Positions 50,437 through 58,692 of a stretch of DNA of 64,000 nucleotides are shown one piece after another. Every line of letters starts with the position of its first letter. The stretch's first letter is position 1. This DNA is from Sporobacter sp038405045 (GTDB lineage: Bacteria > Bacillota > Clostridia > Oscillospirales > Oscillospiraceae). The stretch spans positions 186,001 to 250,000 of the forward strand of contig JBBZIV010000002.1 in assembly GCA_038405045.1 (NCBI GenBank), written 5' to 3'. The notes beneath the pieces were generated by a model. It was not told the origin of the DNA and did not search any database. It saw only the letters and a list, made by a program, of their open reading frames with translations. The translations under genes and the position numbers were made by a program.

Positions 50437-51486
50437 TCAATGGGCCAAGGCGTTTTCCTTCTTTTGACATACGCCGTTTAAGGCGTCAACACCCGCCATA
50501 TAGGCAATCAGGTCGAGCACTTTGCTGGAATAGCCGACCTCATTATCGTACCAGGCGATGAGCTTGACAAACCTGTCGTTTAAAGACAGGCCGGCGCGCG
50601 CGTCAAAAATACAGGTGTGGTGGTCGCCGATGAAATCCGTCGAGACGACGTCATCATCGACATATCGGATGATGCCCCCAAATTCGGTGACGGATGCCCG
50701 CCGGATTTCGTCGCAAATATCCTGATAGCTGGCCGGTAAATTCAGTTTTGCCGTCATGTCTACGACGGAGACATCAATAATCGGTACGCGCATCGAGATG
50801 CCCGTCAGCTTTCCGTTGAGTGCCGGGATGACCTGACCGACGGCTTTAGCGGCACCTGTCGAGGCCGGGATAATATTGCCGATGATGGAGCGACCCGCGC
50901 GCCAGTCTTTTTTTGACGGACCGTCGACCGTTTTCTGCGTTGCGGTGGCAGCGTGGATCGTCGTCATGAGACCCTCGCTGATACCGAAACGGTCATTTAA
51001 AACCTTAGCCAGCGGTGCCAGGCAGTTCGTTGTGCAGGAGGCGTTTGAGACAATATCCGTATCCCCTTTATATGTGCTGTGGTTGACACCCATGACAAAC
51101 ATCGGCGCGTCAACTGATGGGCCGGTAATCACGACCTTTTTGACGCATCCGCCGAGGTGTGGCGCCGCAGCACCGCTTCTTGTAAAAACGCCGGTTGCCT
51201 CAACGATATATTCGCAACCCGCGCTTTCCCAAGAGATATGCGCTGGTTCCTTTTCCGCAAAGACCATAATTTTTCTGCCGTCAACAAACAGATGGCCGCC
51301 TTTTGATTCAACGCAGCCGGGAAACGAGCCGTGTGCCGAATCGTGGCGGAGCATGTATGCCATATAGTCGCTGTCTACAAACGGGTCGTTGATGGCTGTA
51401 AACGTCACGTCGTCACGCTGCTGACCGGCCCTGAGAACAAGGCGCCCGATGCGCCCGAATCCATTGATTCCGATTTTAATTGACAC
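50437..51486 (-). CDS. gap: Glyceraldehyde-3-phosphate dehydrogenase, type I
   Basis: A 349-residue GAPDH. NAD fold GINGFGRIGR at residues 5-14, catalytic Cys in SNASCTTNCLAP, His in TTIHAATATQ, and WYDNEVGYS near the C-terminus. It converts glyceraldehyde-3-phosphate to 1,3-bisphosphoglycerate with phosphate and NAD. Slightly longer C-terminal tail than usual. It stands alone, without pgk or tpi neighbours, so it may be a secondary copy. Confidence 0.96.
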   Translation of the reverse strand: MSIKIGINGFGRIGRLVLRAGQQRDDVTFTAINDPFVDSDYMAYMLRHDSAHGSFPGCVESKGGHLFVDGRKIMVFAEKEPAHISWESAGCEYIVEATGVFTRSGAAAPHLGGCVKKVVITGPSVDAPMFVMGVNHSTYKGDTDIVSNASCTTNCLAPLAKVLNDRFGISEGLMTTIHAATATQKTVDGPSKKDWRAGRSIIGNIIPASTGAAKAVGQVIPALNGKLTGISMRVPIIDVSVVDMTAKLNLPASYQDICDEIRRASVTEFGGIIRYVDDDVVSTDFIGDHHTCIFDARAGLSLNDRFVKLIAWYDNEVGYSSKVLDLIAYMAGVDALNGVCQKKENALAH

Positions 51487-51631
51487 TGTGATCCCTCCGA
51501 TTTCCTATGTAGTCTTCTCAGTGCTGTATTTTATAAACCTTCTAGTGCTTATTAAAATCATCCTCAAGCGGGAAATCATGGTGGTAAGCAAATCCGAAGA
51601 ACAATAATAGAAAGAATGGACGTTGAACAAG

Positions 51632-52534
51632 ATGACACACTTATTAGACTTTGTTGAAATCAAAACAAAAATTACAAGCGTCTTTGCATTTCTGTTGGCG
51701 CTTGCATATCTCTTCGCTGCCGGGACGAGAATAGACGTGCTCCGGTCAGCCGTTTTTTTTGCCGGGATGTTTTTGTTTGATTTAACGGCAACTGCTATAA
51801 ATAATTATTACGACACCAAAAAAAATGGGCTGCCATTATCGCTGCCGCGGCCGGCTGCAAAGGGAACAATGATCGCATTGTTTCTGGCCAGCATATTTTT
51901 CGGGCTGTATCTCTATTATTTAACGGACCTTGTCGTGCTGACGCTCGGCGGCGTCTGCTTTTTCTTTGGAGTTTTATACTCCTTCGGTCCAGTGCCGCTG
52001 TCGCACGGCCCTTACGGGGAAATCGTCTCCGGCTTTTTTTACGGTGCCGTCATCCCGGCCATACTCGTTTACATCAACGTGCCGGAAGGTTCTTTGTTGT
52101 CTTATTCTTTTTCCGGTGCCAGCCTCAATTTGCAAATCAACATGATCTCGGCGATCGGCATTGCGCTGCTGGCGATCGTTCCATTCTGCCTGACGGCAAA
52201 CATCATGTTTGCAAACAACATCTGCGACGTGGAGCGAGATGTTGCCGTGGGCCGCTTTACGCTGCCATATTATTTAAAATCATACGCCCTGCCGCTTTTT
52301 TCCGCTTTTTATTATCTGGCCTATCTGTCCGTCGTCGTGATGGTCATCACAGGATTTTTAACACCTTTGAGTCTCCTTTTACTGGTGACAATCATCCCTG
52401 TTCAAAAAAATATCAATATCTTTCATAAAAAGCAGATAAAAGAGGAAACCTTTATAATATCAATTAAGAACTTTTTGCTGATCATCACAGTTCACATTGC
52501 CTTAATCATTATCGGGGGGATCCTGCTCCGGTAG
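51632..52534 (+). CDS. UbiA-family prenyltransferase, MenA-like (second copy)
   Basis: A membrane protein of about 300 residues with eight or nine helices. First motif NNYYDTKKNG (about residues 56-65) and second NNICDVERDVAVGR (about 193-206) match UbiA enzymes close to MenA/DmkA. The first motif lacks the usual second Asp (Asn-Gly here), so substrate or metal binding may differ. Start: ATG at 51632 is taken; a TTG at 51623 is also open. Followed by a lipoprotein gene in the same direction. Confidence 0.8.
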   Translation: MTHLLDFVEIKTKITSVFAFLLALAYLFAAGTRIDVLRSAVFFAGMFLFDLTATAINNYYDTKKNGLPLSLPRPAAKGTMIALFLASIFFGLYLYYLTDLVVLTLGGVCFFFGVLYSFGPVPLSHGPYGEIVSGFFYGAVIPAILVYINVPEGSLLSYSFSGASLNLQINMISAIGIALLAIVPFCLTANIMFANNICDVERDVAVGRFTLPYYLKSYALPLFSAFYYLAYLSVVVMVITGFLTPLSLLLLVTIIPVQKNINIFHKKQIKEETFIISIKNFLLIITVHIALIIIGGILLR

Positions 52535-52581
52535 AGAAGCGGCCGTTTTGCCGTGCCGCCCCCCCCGTACGGGAGTTTTTT

Positions 52582-53658
52582 ATGAAAAAAACATTGGCAC
52601 GGCTAATTGCCGTTTGGAGTATCCTGCTCATATTTTCCGGCTGTCAATCCAACCCGACGTCGGCGCCTGAAAGCGCCTCGCCGTCCTCATCCGGTGCGTC
52701 AAGCTCAGCCTCCGCATCGCCCTCGACGTCGGCAGGCTCTGCTAAAACAGGCCTGGCGATCCTGACATCGTTGACAAAATCGAAGGATGCCGCCTCGGGT
52801 GACGGCCTGGCAGAGGTGGACGCAACCGTTGTCGGCGTTATGGTCGATAAGAAAGGCAAAATCGTCAAGTGCGCCATTGATGCAGTCGAGGCCAAAATCG
52901 GCTTTGACAAAAAGGGACAGCTTAAAACGCCCGCAACGACAATGTTTAAAACGAACGACGAGCTTGGTGATGCCTATGGCCTTAAAGCGGTCTCCGGGAT
53001 CGGGAAGGAATGGTACGAGCAGGCAAGCGCGTTCGCCAAATACGTTGAGGGAATGACGATTGACGATGTGAAAAACATTAAGGTCGACGAGAAGAACTAT
53101 CCGACACAGTCCGACCTCAAGGCCACCGTCTCTATTTCAATCGGCAATTTCATAAAAGGCCTTGAAAAGGCCGTCAATAACGCCAAAAACGGCGGCGCGG
53201 CGGAAACCGATCGTCTCAGCCTCGGTATTATCACGGGTATGAGTCAGTCCAAAAGTGCGTCCGACAGCATGGAGGGGCTTGTATACGTGACGTCAACAGT
53301 TGCCCTCCTGACGCGGGATACGGCCGGGAAAATTTCGGGCTGTATTCTGGATGAGACAAACAGCAGCATCAATTTTACGGCGCAGGGCCGAATTACAACT
53401 GACCTTGCCGTTGACCCGCAGTCGAAAAATGAGCTTAAAGACGCCGTCGGTATTAAAGAGCAGTCCGGCATCGGAAAAGAGTGGTTTGAGCAGGCAGAGG
53501 CCTTTGCCAAATACGTCCGTGGCAAGATGCCGGGCGAGGTGGCCGGTATTGCCGTTGATGAAAAGGGCTTTGCCGTCTCCTCCGAACTGCGCAGCTCTGT
53601 TGCCATCAGCATTGCCGATTTTAAGGCGGCAATCGCACAGGCTGCTTCGGGCGTCTGA
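52582..53658 (+). CDS. Lipoprotein with two tandem copies of a ~140-residue domain
   Basis: A 358-residue lipoprotein: signal with lipobox FSGC (Cys about residue 21), Ser/Ala/Pro-rich tether to about 55, then two copies of one domain (about 57-205 and about 212-355). Matching blocks are LTSLTKSKDA / ITGMSQSKSA, GIGKEWYEQASAFAKYV / GIGKEWFEQAEAFAKYV, and ATVSISIGNFIKG / SSVAISIADFKAA. The VDKKGKIVKCAIDA pattern is reminiscent of FMN-binding-type extracellular domains, but no flavinylation motif is obvious. Position after a MenA-like gene recalls extracellular electron transfer loci; this is weak inference. Confidence 0.8.
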   Translation: MKKTLARLIAVWSILLIFSGCQSNPTSAPESASPSSSGASSSASASPSTSAGSAKTGLAILTSLTKSKDAASGDGLAEVDATVVGVMVDKKGKIVKCAIDAVEAKIGFDKKGQLKTPATTMFKTNDELGDAYGLKAVSGIGKEWYEQASAFAKYVEGMTIDDVKNIKVDEKNYPTQSDLKATVSISIGNFIKGLEKAVNNAKNGGAAETDRLSLGIITGMSQSKSASDSMEGLVYVTSTVALLTRDTAGKISGCILDETNSSINFTAQGRITTDLAVDPQSKNELKDAVGIKEQSGIGKEWFEQAEAFAKYVRGKMPGEVAGIAVDEKGFAVSSELRSSVAISIADFKAAIAQAASGV

Positions 53659-53676
53659 CACAACAACGATCGAATG

Positions 53677-53705
53677 AAGGAGAGGCGTTCTGCCTCTCCT
53701 TTTTG
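53677..53705 (+). terminator. Terminator after the duplicated lipoprotein gene
   Basis: AAGGAGAGGC pairs with GCCTCTCCTT around TTCT-type loop, followed by T tract. Confidence 0.9.
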
Positions 53706-53728
53706 ACGCACACAGCGTGGCTTTTCAT

Positions 53729-53757
53729 TTGCAAATGAGCGGCTGCTATGGTACTAT
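53729..53757 (+). promoter_or_regulatory. Promoter of the nucleotide-sugar gene pair
   Basis: TTGCAA (53729-53734), 17-bp spacer, TACTAT (53752-53757), 43 bases before the ATG. Confidence 0.6.
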
Positions 53758-53799
53758 TTTCCCAAGCAGTGACATTTTCAGACGAAAGAGGGCGCTTGG

Positions 53800-55119
53800 A
53801 TGAGCCTATACGATCAAATAGCCGCCGGAGAAGAGCGCATTTCTGTCGTCGGTCTCGGCTATGTCGGCATGCCGATTGCCGTGGCGTTTGCTAAAAAAGC
53901 AAAAGTCATCGGCTTTGACGTTAACAAAGATAAAATCGCCCTTTACAAAAGCGGCATCGACCCGACGCGGGAAGTCGGCGACGAGACCGTTCAAACGACG
54001 ACGATGTCCCTCACATCGGATGAAAAAGAACTGATAAACGCAAAATTTCATATTATCGCCGTCCCGACGCCGATTCATCCGGACAAAACGCCAGACCTCA
54101 GTGCCGTTATTTCGGCAAGCCGCGCCGTCGGCAGGAATCTTCAGGAAGGGGCTATCATTGTATACGAATCGACCGTTTATCCCGGCGTGACGGAAGAGGT
54201 CTGCGTTCCAATACTCGAGCGGGAATCAGGCATGACATGTGGCATTGGGTTCAAGGTTGGCTATTCGCCGGAGCGCATCAACCCCGGTGACAAGGTTCAC
54301 CGCCTTGAGACGATTACAAAAATTGTCTCCGGGATGGATGAAGATTCACTCGATATCATCGCGCGTGTTTACAGCCTCGTTGTGGAAGCGGGTGTTTACA
54401 AGGCCGAGAGCATTAAGGTCGCCGAGGCGGCCAAGGTCATAGAAAACAGCCAGCGCGACATTAACATAGCCTTTATGAACGAACTGGCCATTATTTTTAA
54501 TAAAATCGGCGTCGACACAGGCGCCGTTTTAAAAGCCGCTGCGACAAAATGGAACTTTCTCAATTTCAGGCCGGGCCTTGTCGGCGGTCATTGCATCGGC
54601 GTAGACCCGTATTATCTGACGTATATGGCCGAACAGTCCGGGTACCATTCGCAAGTGATCTTATCCGGGCGGCGCATAAACGACAGTATGGGCAAATACG
54701 TTGCTGAGAACACCGTCAAAGCCTTGATAAAAGCCGGGGCGTCTGTTAAAAAGGCCCGGGTTGCGGTGCTCGGTGTGACTTTTAAAGAAAACGTCCCTGA
54801 CGCGCGGAATACAAAGGTTGTCAGCATCATCGAAGAGCTCCTGTCATACGGGATCGAGCCGGTCGTCTGCGACCCGGTTGCCGACACATCGGAAGTCTAT
54901 AAAATTTATGGTGTCACCCTTGCCGACCATGCTGCTTTGAAAGATGTTGACGCCGTTATCGTCGCTGTGGCGCACGATGCGTATAGGGCGCTGACGCTGC
55001 GCGAGATTGACGGTATGTTTAAAAACACAGCCGGTGCCCAAAAGGTTCTGGTCGATGTCAAAAGCCTTTTTGACCGGCGTACCTTTGAAGCGTCCGGCTA
55101 TTATTACTGGAGCTTGTAA
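53800..55119 (+). CDS. Nucleotide-sugar (UDP-HexNAc-type) 6-dehydrogenase
   Basis: A 439-residue UDP-sugar dehydrogenase of the TviB/WbpO/VipA group. NAD fold VVGLGYVGMP (about residues 16-25), AVPTPI, ESTVYPG with catalytic Glu/Thr, and nucleophile Cys265 in GGHCIGVDPYY. It oxidises C6 of a UDP-hexose, probably UDP-GlcNAc or UDP-GalNAc, to the uronic acid. The adjacent epimerase has the matching TviC/WbpP look, so the pair makes a UDP-aminohexuronate for surface polysaccharide. Confidence 0.92.
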   Translation: MSLYDQIAAGEERISVVGLGYVGMPIAVAFAKKAKVIGFDVNKDKIALYKSGIDPTREVGDETVQTTTMSLTSDEKELINAKFHIIAVPTPIHPDKTPDLSAVISASRAVGRNLQEGAIIVYESTVYPGVTEEVCVPILERESGMTCGIGFKVGYSPERINPGDKVHRLETITKIVSGMDEDSLDIIARVYSLVVEAGVYKAESIKVAEAAKVIENSQRDINIAFMNELAIIFNKIGVDTGAVLKAAATKWNFLNFRPGLVGGHCIGVDPYYLTYMAEQSGYHSQVILSGRRINDSMGKYVAENTVKALIKAGASVKKARVAVLGVTFKENVPDARNTKVVSIIEELLSYGIEPVVCDPVADTSEVYKIYGVTLADHAALKDVDAVIVAVAHDAYRALTLREIDGMFKNTAGAQKVLVDVKSLFDRRTFEASGYYYWSL

Positions 55120-55120
55120 T

Positions 55121-56098
55121 ATGGAAGAAATCTTGAAGTTCCCAAAGGGGACGTCATTTCTAGTGACGGGCGGCGCAGGCTTTATCGGGTCAAATCTCTG
55201 TGAGGCCATACTGGCGCTCGGCTGCCGCGTTGTCTGCTTGGACAATCTGTCAACCGGTAAAGCGGAAAACATCAATTTTTTAAGAAATCACCCGCTGATG
55301 ACGTTTCTGAACGGTGATATCCGTGCGCTTGACGACTGCCTTGAAGCCACGCAGGGCATTGACTTCGTTCTCCATCAGGCTGCGTGGGGCAGCGTCCCGC
55401 GGAGTGTTAAGGAACCGTTGCTTTACGAAGAAATCAACATCCGTGGCACGCTGAACATGTTGGAAGCCTCCCGCCAAAACGGCGTTAAACGGTTCGTTTA
55501 CGCATCGAGTTCCTCTGTCTACGGCGATGAGCCGAGCCTGCCGAAGACTGAGGGGCGCGAAGGCCGCTTGCTCTCACCGTACGCGGTGACAAAGCGTGTT
55601 TGCGAGGAATACGCGGCCCTCTATACACGCCTTTATGGGCTTGAAACAATCGGGCTGCGTTATTTTAACGTTTTCGGAAAGCGGCAGGACCCCGACGGCG
55701 ATTATGCGGCAGTCATCCCACGCTTTATCAGGCAGCTATTGCGCCGCGAGCCGCCGATGATTTATGGGGATGGCGGGCAGAGCCGTGACTTTACGTTTGT
55801 CAATAATGTCGTGGAGGCGAACCTCAAAGCCTGCCTCGCGCCGGGGGACGCCGTCGGTGAGGTGTTTAATATCGCCTACGGTGGGCGGGCGTACCTCATT
55901 GACGTGTATAACACGCTCAAAATAGCCCTCTCATCAGATATTGAGCCGCAATTTATGCCGGAGCGCCCCGGCGATATTCGCCACAGCGCGGCAGATATCT
56001 CAAAGGCCAAAAGGCTTCTTGGATATGACCCACAATTCAGCTTTGAAGACGGTATCCGCCAGGCGATCGACTGGTACAAAGCCAATATATCATCCTAA
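55121..56098 (+). CDS. NAD-dependent UDP-sugar 4-epimerase (TviC/WbpP-like)
   Basis: A 325-residue SDR-family epimerase. NAD motif VTGGAGFIGSN (about residues 15-25), Ser in ASSSSVYGD, and Tyr-x3-Lys in SPYAVTK. It follows the dehydrogenase with a single base between stop and ATG. Together they resemble the Vi-antigen precursors pair that converts UDP-GlcNAc to UDP-GalNAc uronate. Start at 55121 gives the canonical N-terminus; the longer frame overlaps the previous gene. Confidence 0.92.
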   Translation: MEEILKFPKGTSFLVTGGAGFIGSNLCEAILALGCRVVCLDNLSTGKAENINFLRNHPLMTFLNGDIRALDDCLEATQGIDFVLHQAAWGSVPRSVKEPLLYEEINIRGTLNMLEASRQNGVKRFVYASSSSVYGDEPSLPKTEGREGRLLSPYAVTKRVCEEYAALYTRLYGLETIGLRYFNVFGKRQDPDGDYAAVIPRFIRQLLRREPPMIYGDGGQSRDFTFVNNVVEANLKACLAPGDAVGEVFNIAYGGRAYLIDVYNTLKIALSSDIEPQFMPERPGDIRHSAADISKAKRLLGYDPQFSFEDGIRQAIDWYKANISS

Positions 56099-56137
56099 AA
56101 AAACTGCTAAAGGCAATGTGCCTTTAGCAGTTTTTTT
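56095..56137. terminator. Bidirectional terminator between epimerase and phosphatase genes
   Basis: Arms 56101-56115 and 56119-56133 around ATG, with A7 on one side and T7 on the other. It serves the two convergent genes. Confidence 0.92.
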
Positions 56138-56825
56138 AACGGATAAAAATGCGCTCGCCAGCTGTTAACAGTTCTGCCGAGCGGCGCATGATTTCTGAAA
56201 ACCGAAGACCAAGGCGGTTTTGTGCGCGCTTATACCGGCGGTAATCGACGCTTTTGCCGTGTGTATCGCTGCCAAGCGCCGAGATTTTACCCGAATCAAT
56301 CCAGCGCAGCAGCCGTCTCCTGCCGCCGAGGCGCAACAGACCGGCGGCATTCAACTGACCAGTTACCCCGATTTCGAAAAGGCTTTCAACAAGGAGCGCT
56401 TCATATCGGTCAACATGGGCAATAACGGCTCTGCCGCCGGCGAGGTCATTAATTTTTTCGATGGTTTCATAAGTCCGCAGTGACCATTTTGATCGAGGCA
56501 TTTCGAGCAGGATCGTCTGAAAGCCATTTAAAGCGAGACTGAACAGCCCCTCCATCTGCTCCATGCCGTCACAAAGCGTGACTTCAGCACCGAGATGTAT
56601 TTGCGGTGTCGCCTCTGGGAGAGCGTCCTTGAGAAGCGACCAGGCAGCCTGACGCCGTTCTAAAAACCGCTCCGGCGTGTCAGTGGTGGGATAAAAGTGC
56701 GAGGTTGCAGCGATAATGTCAACACCGGCGCGACGGGCTGACTCGACTTGGCGCAGTGCCGCCTGTACATCGCGGCAGCCGTGATCCATCCCCGGCAGGA
56801 TGTGGGCATGAAAGTCAATAACCAT
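56136..56825 (-). CDS. CpsB/CapC/YwqE-type tyrosine-protein phosphatase (PHP fold)
   Basis: A 229-residue metal-dependent phosphatase. DFHAHILPGMDHG at the N-terminus, ATSHFYP, GAEV, IAHVDRY and GSDTHG carry the metal ligands of the PHP fold. Such enzymes dephosphorylate bacterial tyrosine kinases that control capsule synthesis, which fits the two UDP-sugar genes next door, although no kinase gene is visible. The ATG at 56825 has GGGAG at good distance; a longer frame upstream is unlikely. Confidence 0.9.
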   Translation of the reverse strand: MVIDFHAHILPGMDHGCRDVQAALRQVESARRAGVDIIAATSHFYPTTDTPERFLERRQAAWSLLKDALPEATPQIHLGAEVTLCDGMEQMEGLFSLALNGFQTILLEMPRSKWSLRTYETIEKINDLAGGRAVIAHVDRYEALLVESLFEIGVTGQLNAAGLLRLGGRRRLLRWIDSGKISALGSDTHGKSVDYRRYKRAQNRLGLRFSEIMRRSAELLTAGERIFIR

Positions 56826-56915
56826 GGAAAAACTCCCGCTACAACAATAATGTAAATAAATGGCAATTATGATTATAGCAGTCTCGTCAAAACACGTCAA
56901 GTTTTTTAAACACGT

Positions 56916-56949
56916 GAAAAACGGGAGACGCCAACTGGCGTCTCCCGTA
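56916..56949 (-). terminator. Terminator of the unknown membrane protein gene
   Basis: Perfect 12-bp arms ACGGGAGACGCC / GGCGTCTCCCGT (56921-56932, 56938-56949 region) followed by T5 on the minus strand. Confidence 0.88.
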
Positions 56950-56963
56950 TGATTATGACACGC

Positions 56964-58598
56964 TTATTTTTGCGTATACTGGAGATTATCGAAGGTGCTT
57001 AGGCCGATGACGATTTTGTCCGTTTTCGTATAGGTAATTGAGACAGCGTCACCTTCCCGTGTCAGAGAGAGTTCCGGGCTGAGATCGGCAACAGCTGTAA
57101 AGATTTTTTCGGGTTTCTCAGCGAGGATGATATAGTAAATTGTGTTGCCGCCTGAGATTTGTGAGGAAATACGCTCGATTTTACCGGACAGAGTCTCTTG
57201 TTGGCCGCTTGTGTCAATCGCTGAGCTGCCGCCCGATTGATTGATGACGGAGCGGAAATTGGTAATGGCATCGCCAATTGTCTCGCCGTTGCCGACGCTT
57301 GTATAGTCGCTGACGGAGACAAAGGCATATTGCTTAATAAGGGCGGCGTCATCCTTCAGTGTCATGAAATACGCGGGTTTACCGTCAACGTTTGTGATGA
57401 GCGGGAACGATGCGGTATAATGCAAATTTTGAACCTTGCCCTCCGCCGACTGCTGCGCGGCGTATTCCGTGGCGCCGCCGATCTGATAGTAATAAGGTGT
57501 TTTATTCACCATATCGATCAGCACGAAACCGATGGTACTTTCATCGGCACCAACGCTTGTGAGGCCGGTATAGAGATAGCAACGGCCGTCGTTATAGACG
57601 ATGGCTTCGCCCTCCGACGTCTGGAACTTATCCTTGTTTGAGAAGTTGAACAGGCCATGAATGTAATTGCCGCGGTTATTCAGCTGAGTCATCAAAAAGT
57701 CTTCCGGCTGTACGCGGTCAACCCAGGTGGGTATATCATCGAGATTATACCGGGTGGTTTCGCCAGTCGCGGCGTCAATCAGCAGAATGCCGTCAGCTTC
57801 CGGCATGCTGATGCCAACGAGGTTTTTGTAGGTGGTAATGACCCAGTATGGCCGCCCCTCGTCATTGATTTCAAAGGAATAATCGGTCATGCCGGTGAAA
57901 AGACCGCCGGAGAACCGCGCGTGGCGCATCAGGTTATCGAGCAGATAAGCGTTCGGTTGGTATTTGATGCTGTAGTTTTCAACATACGTCACATCCCGTG
58001 GGTTCGTTGCGGAGACAAGGATATATCCAGGCGTGCCGTCTAAGTCGGACAGCCATTTGAAAAAGCCGGAATGCAGGAGCGGGACAGCCCATACAAGCTT
58101 ACCGTTGACATTTTGTATGGTCGGGTCGCCGAGCGTAACCTGGCTGCCAAGGGAGGAACGTTCGCCCAGCTTTTTGTCGGCCAGCAGCGATGCCAATTCG
58201 CTGTCGACAACGGGGAGCTGGCTGATATCAATGGGTTGCACGTCTGAAGCAAATTCGCGCAGCTGCGGCTCTTTAAGTTGCTCTTTGTAGGCGTTGACGT
58301 GAAAAAGCGGGGCTGAAAAAATTCCAGCAAGAATAAATAGAACCCACGGAGCGCCCGCCGCGAGCAGATAAAACCGCCCTTTATTCGGCAGTTTATACCG
58401 AACGGCGCCGCTCATGCTGAAAACGATATTTTGCCGCCCCGAGCGCATTATCATGAAGGCGAGCGAAACAACTGTGATTAAAAATGCCCAGAAAGCAAGG
58501 CCTTCTCCATAAAGCGGGTTTAAGTTGGGTGAAAAGAAGAAAACGATCAGCGCATAGAGGATAAGAAGAACACCGGTGGTAATGACATACTTTTTCAT
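56964..58598 (-). CDS. Membrane protein of unknown function with large external domain
   Basis: A 544-residue protein with three N-terminal helices (about residues 5-25, 36-52 and 78-98), then about 440 residues expected outside the cell. The external part repeats short units of beta-rich character around phrases like GYILVSATNPRD, GILLIDAATGETTRYN and GFVLIDMVNKTPYYYQI, suggesting PepSY-like or beta-propeller-type modules. No catalytic motif found. The ATG at 58598 has AAAGGA 8 bases before it; a GTG six bases upstream is too close. Monocistronic. I do not recognise the family. Confidence 0.7.
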   Translation of the reverse strand: MKKYVITTGVLLILYALIVFFFSPNLNPLYGEGLAFWAFLITVVSLAFMIMRSGRQNIVFSMSGAVRYKLPNKGRFYLLAAGAPWVLFILAGIFSAPLFHVNAYKEQLKEPQLREFASDVQPIDISQLPVVDSELASLLADKKLGERSSLGSQVTLGDPTIQNVNGKLVWAVPLLHSGFFKWLSDLDGTPGYILVSATNPRDVTYVENYSIKYQPNAYLLDNLMRHARFSGGLFTGMTDYSFEINDEGRPYWVITTYKNLVGISMPEADGILLIDAATGETTRYNLDDIPTWVDRVQPEDFLMTQLNNRGNYIHGLFNFSNKDKFQTSEGEAIVYNDGRCYLYTGLTSVGADESTIGFVLIDMVNKTPYYYQIGGATEYAAQQSAEGKVQNLHYTASFPLITNVDGKPAYFMTLKDDAALIKQYAFVSVSDYTSVGNGETIGDAITNFRSVINQSGGSSAIDTSGQQETLSGKIERISSQISGGNTIYYIILAEKPEKIFTAVADLSPELSLTREGDAVSITYTKTDKIVIGLSTFDNLQYTQK

Positions 58599-58692
58599 AG
58601 ACACGTTCCTTTCGGATTATCTGTCTTAGTTTTTCGTATTATAACACAAACCAGCCGTAAGAGAAACCGCCGGCAGGAGCCGGCGGCATATA

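Noticed and set aside
55007..55120. N-terminal extension of the epimerase
   Set aside because: Lies inside the dehydrogenase gene; the start at 55121 gives the standard NAD-binding N-terminus.
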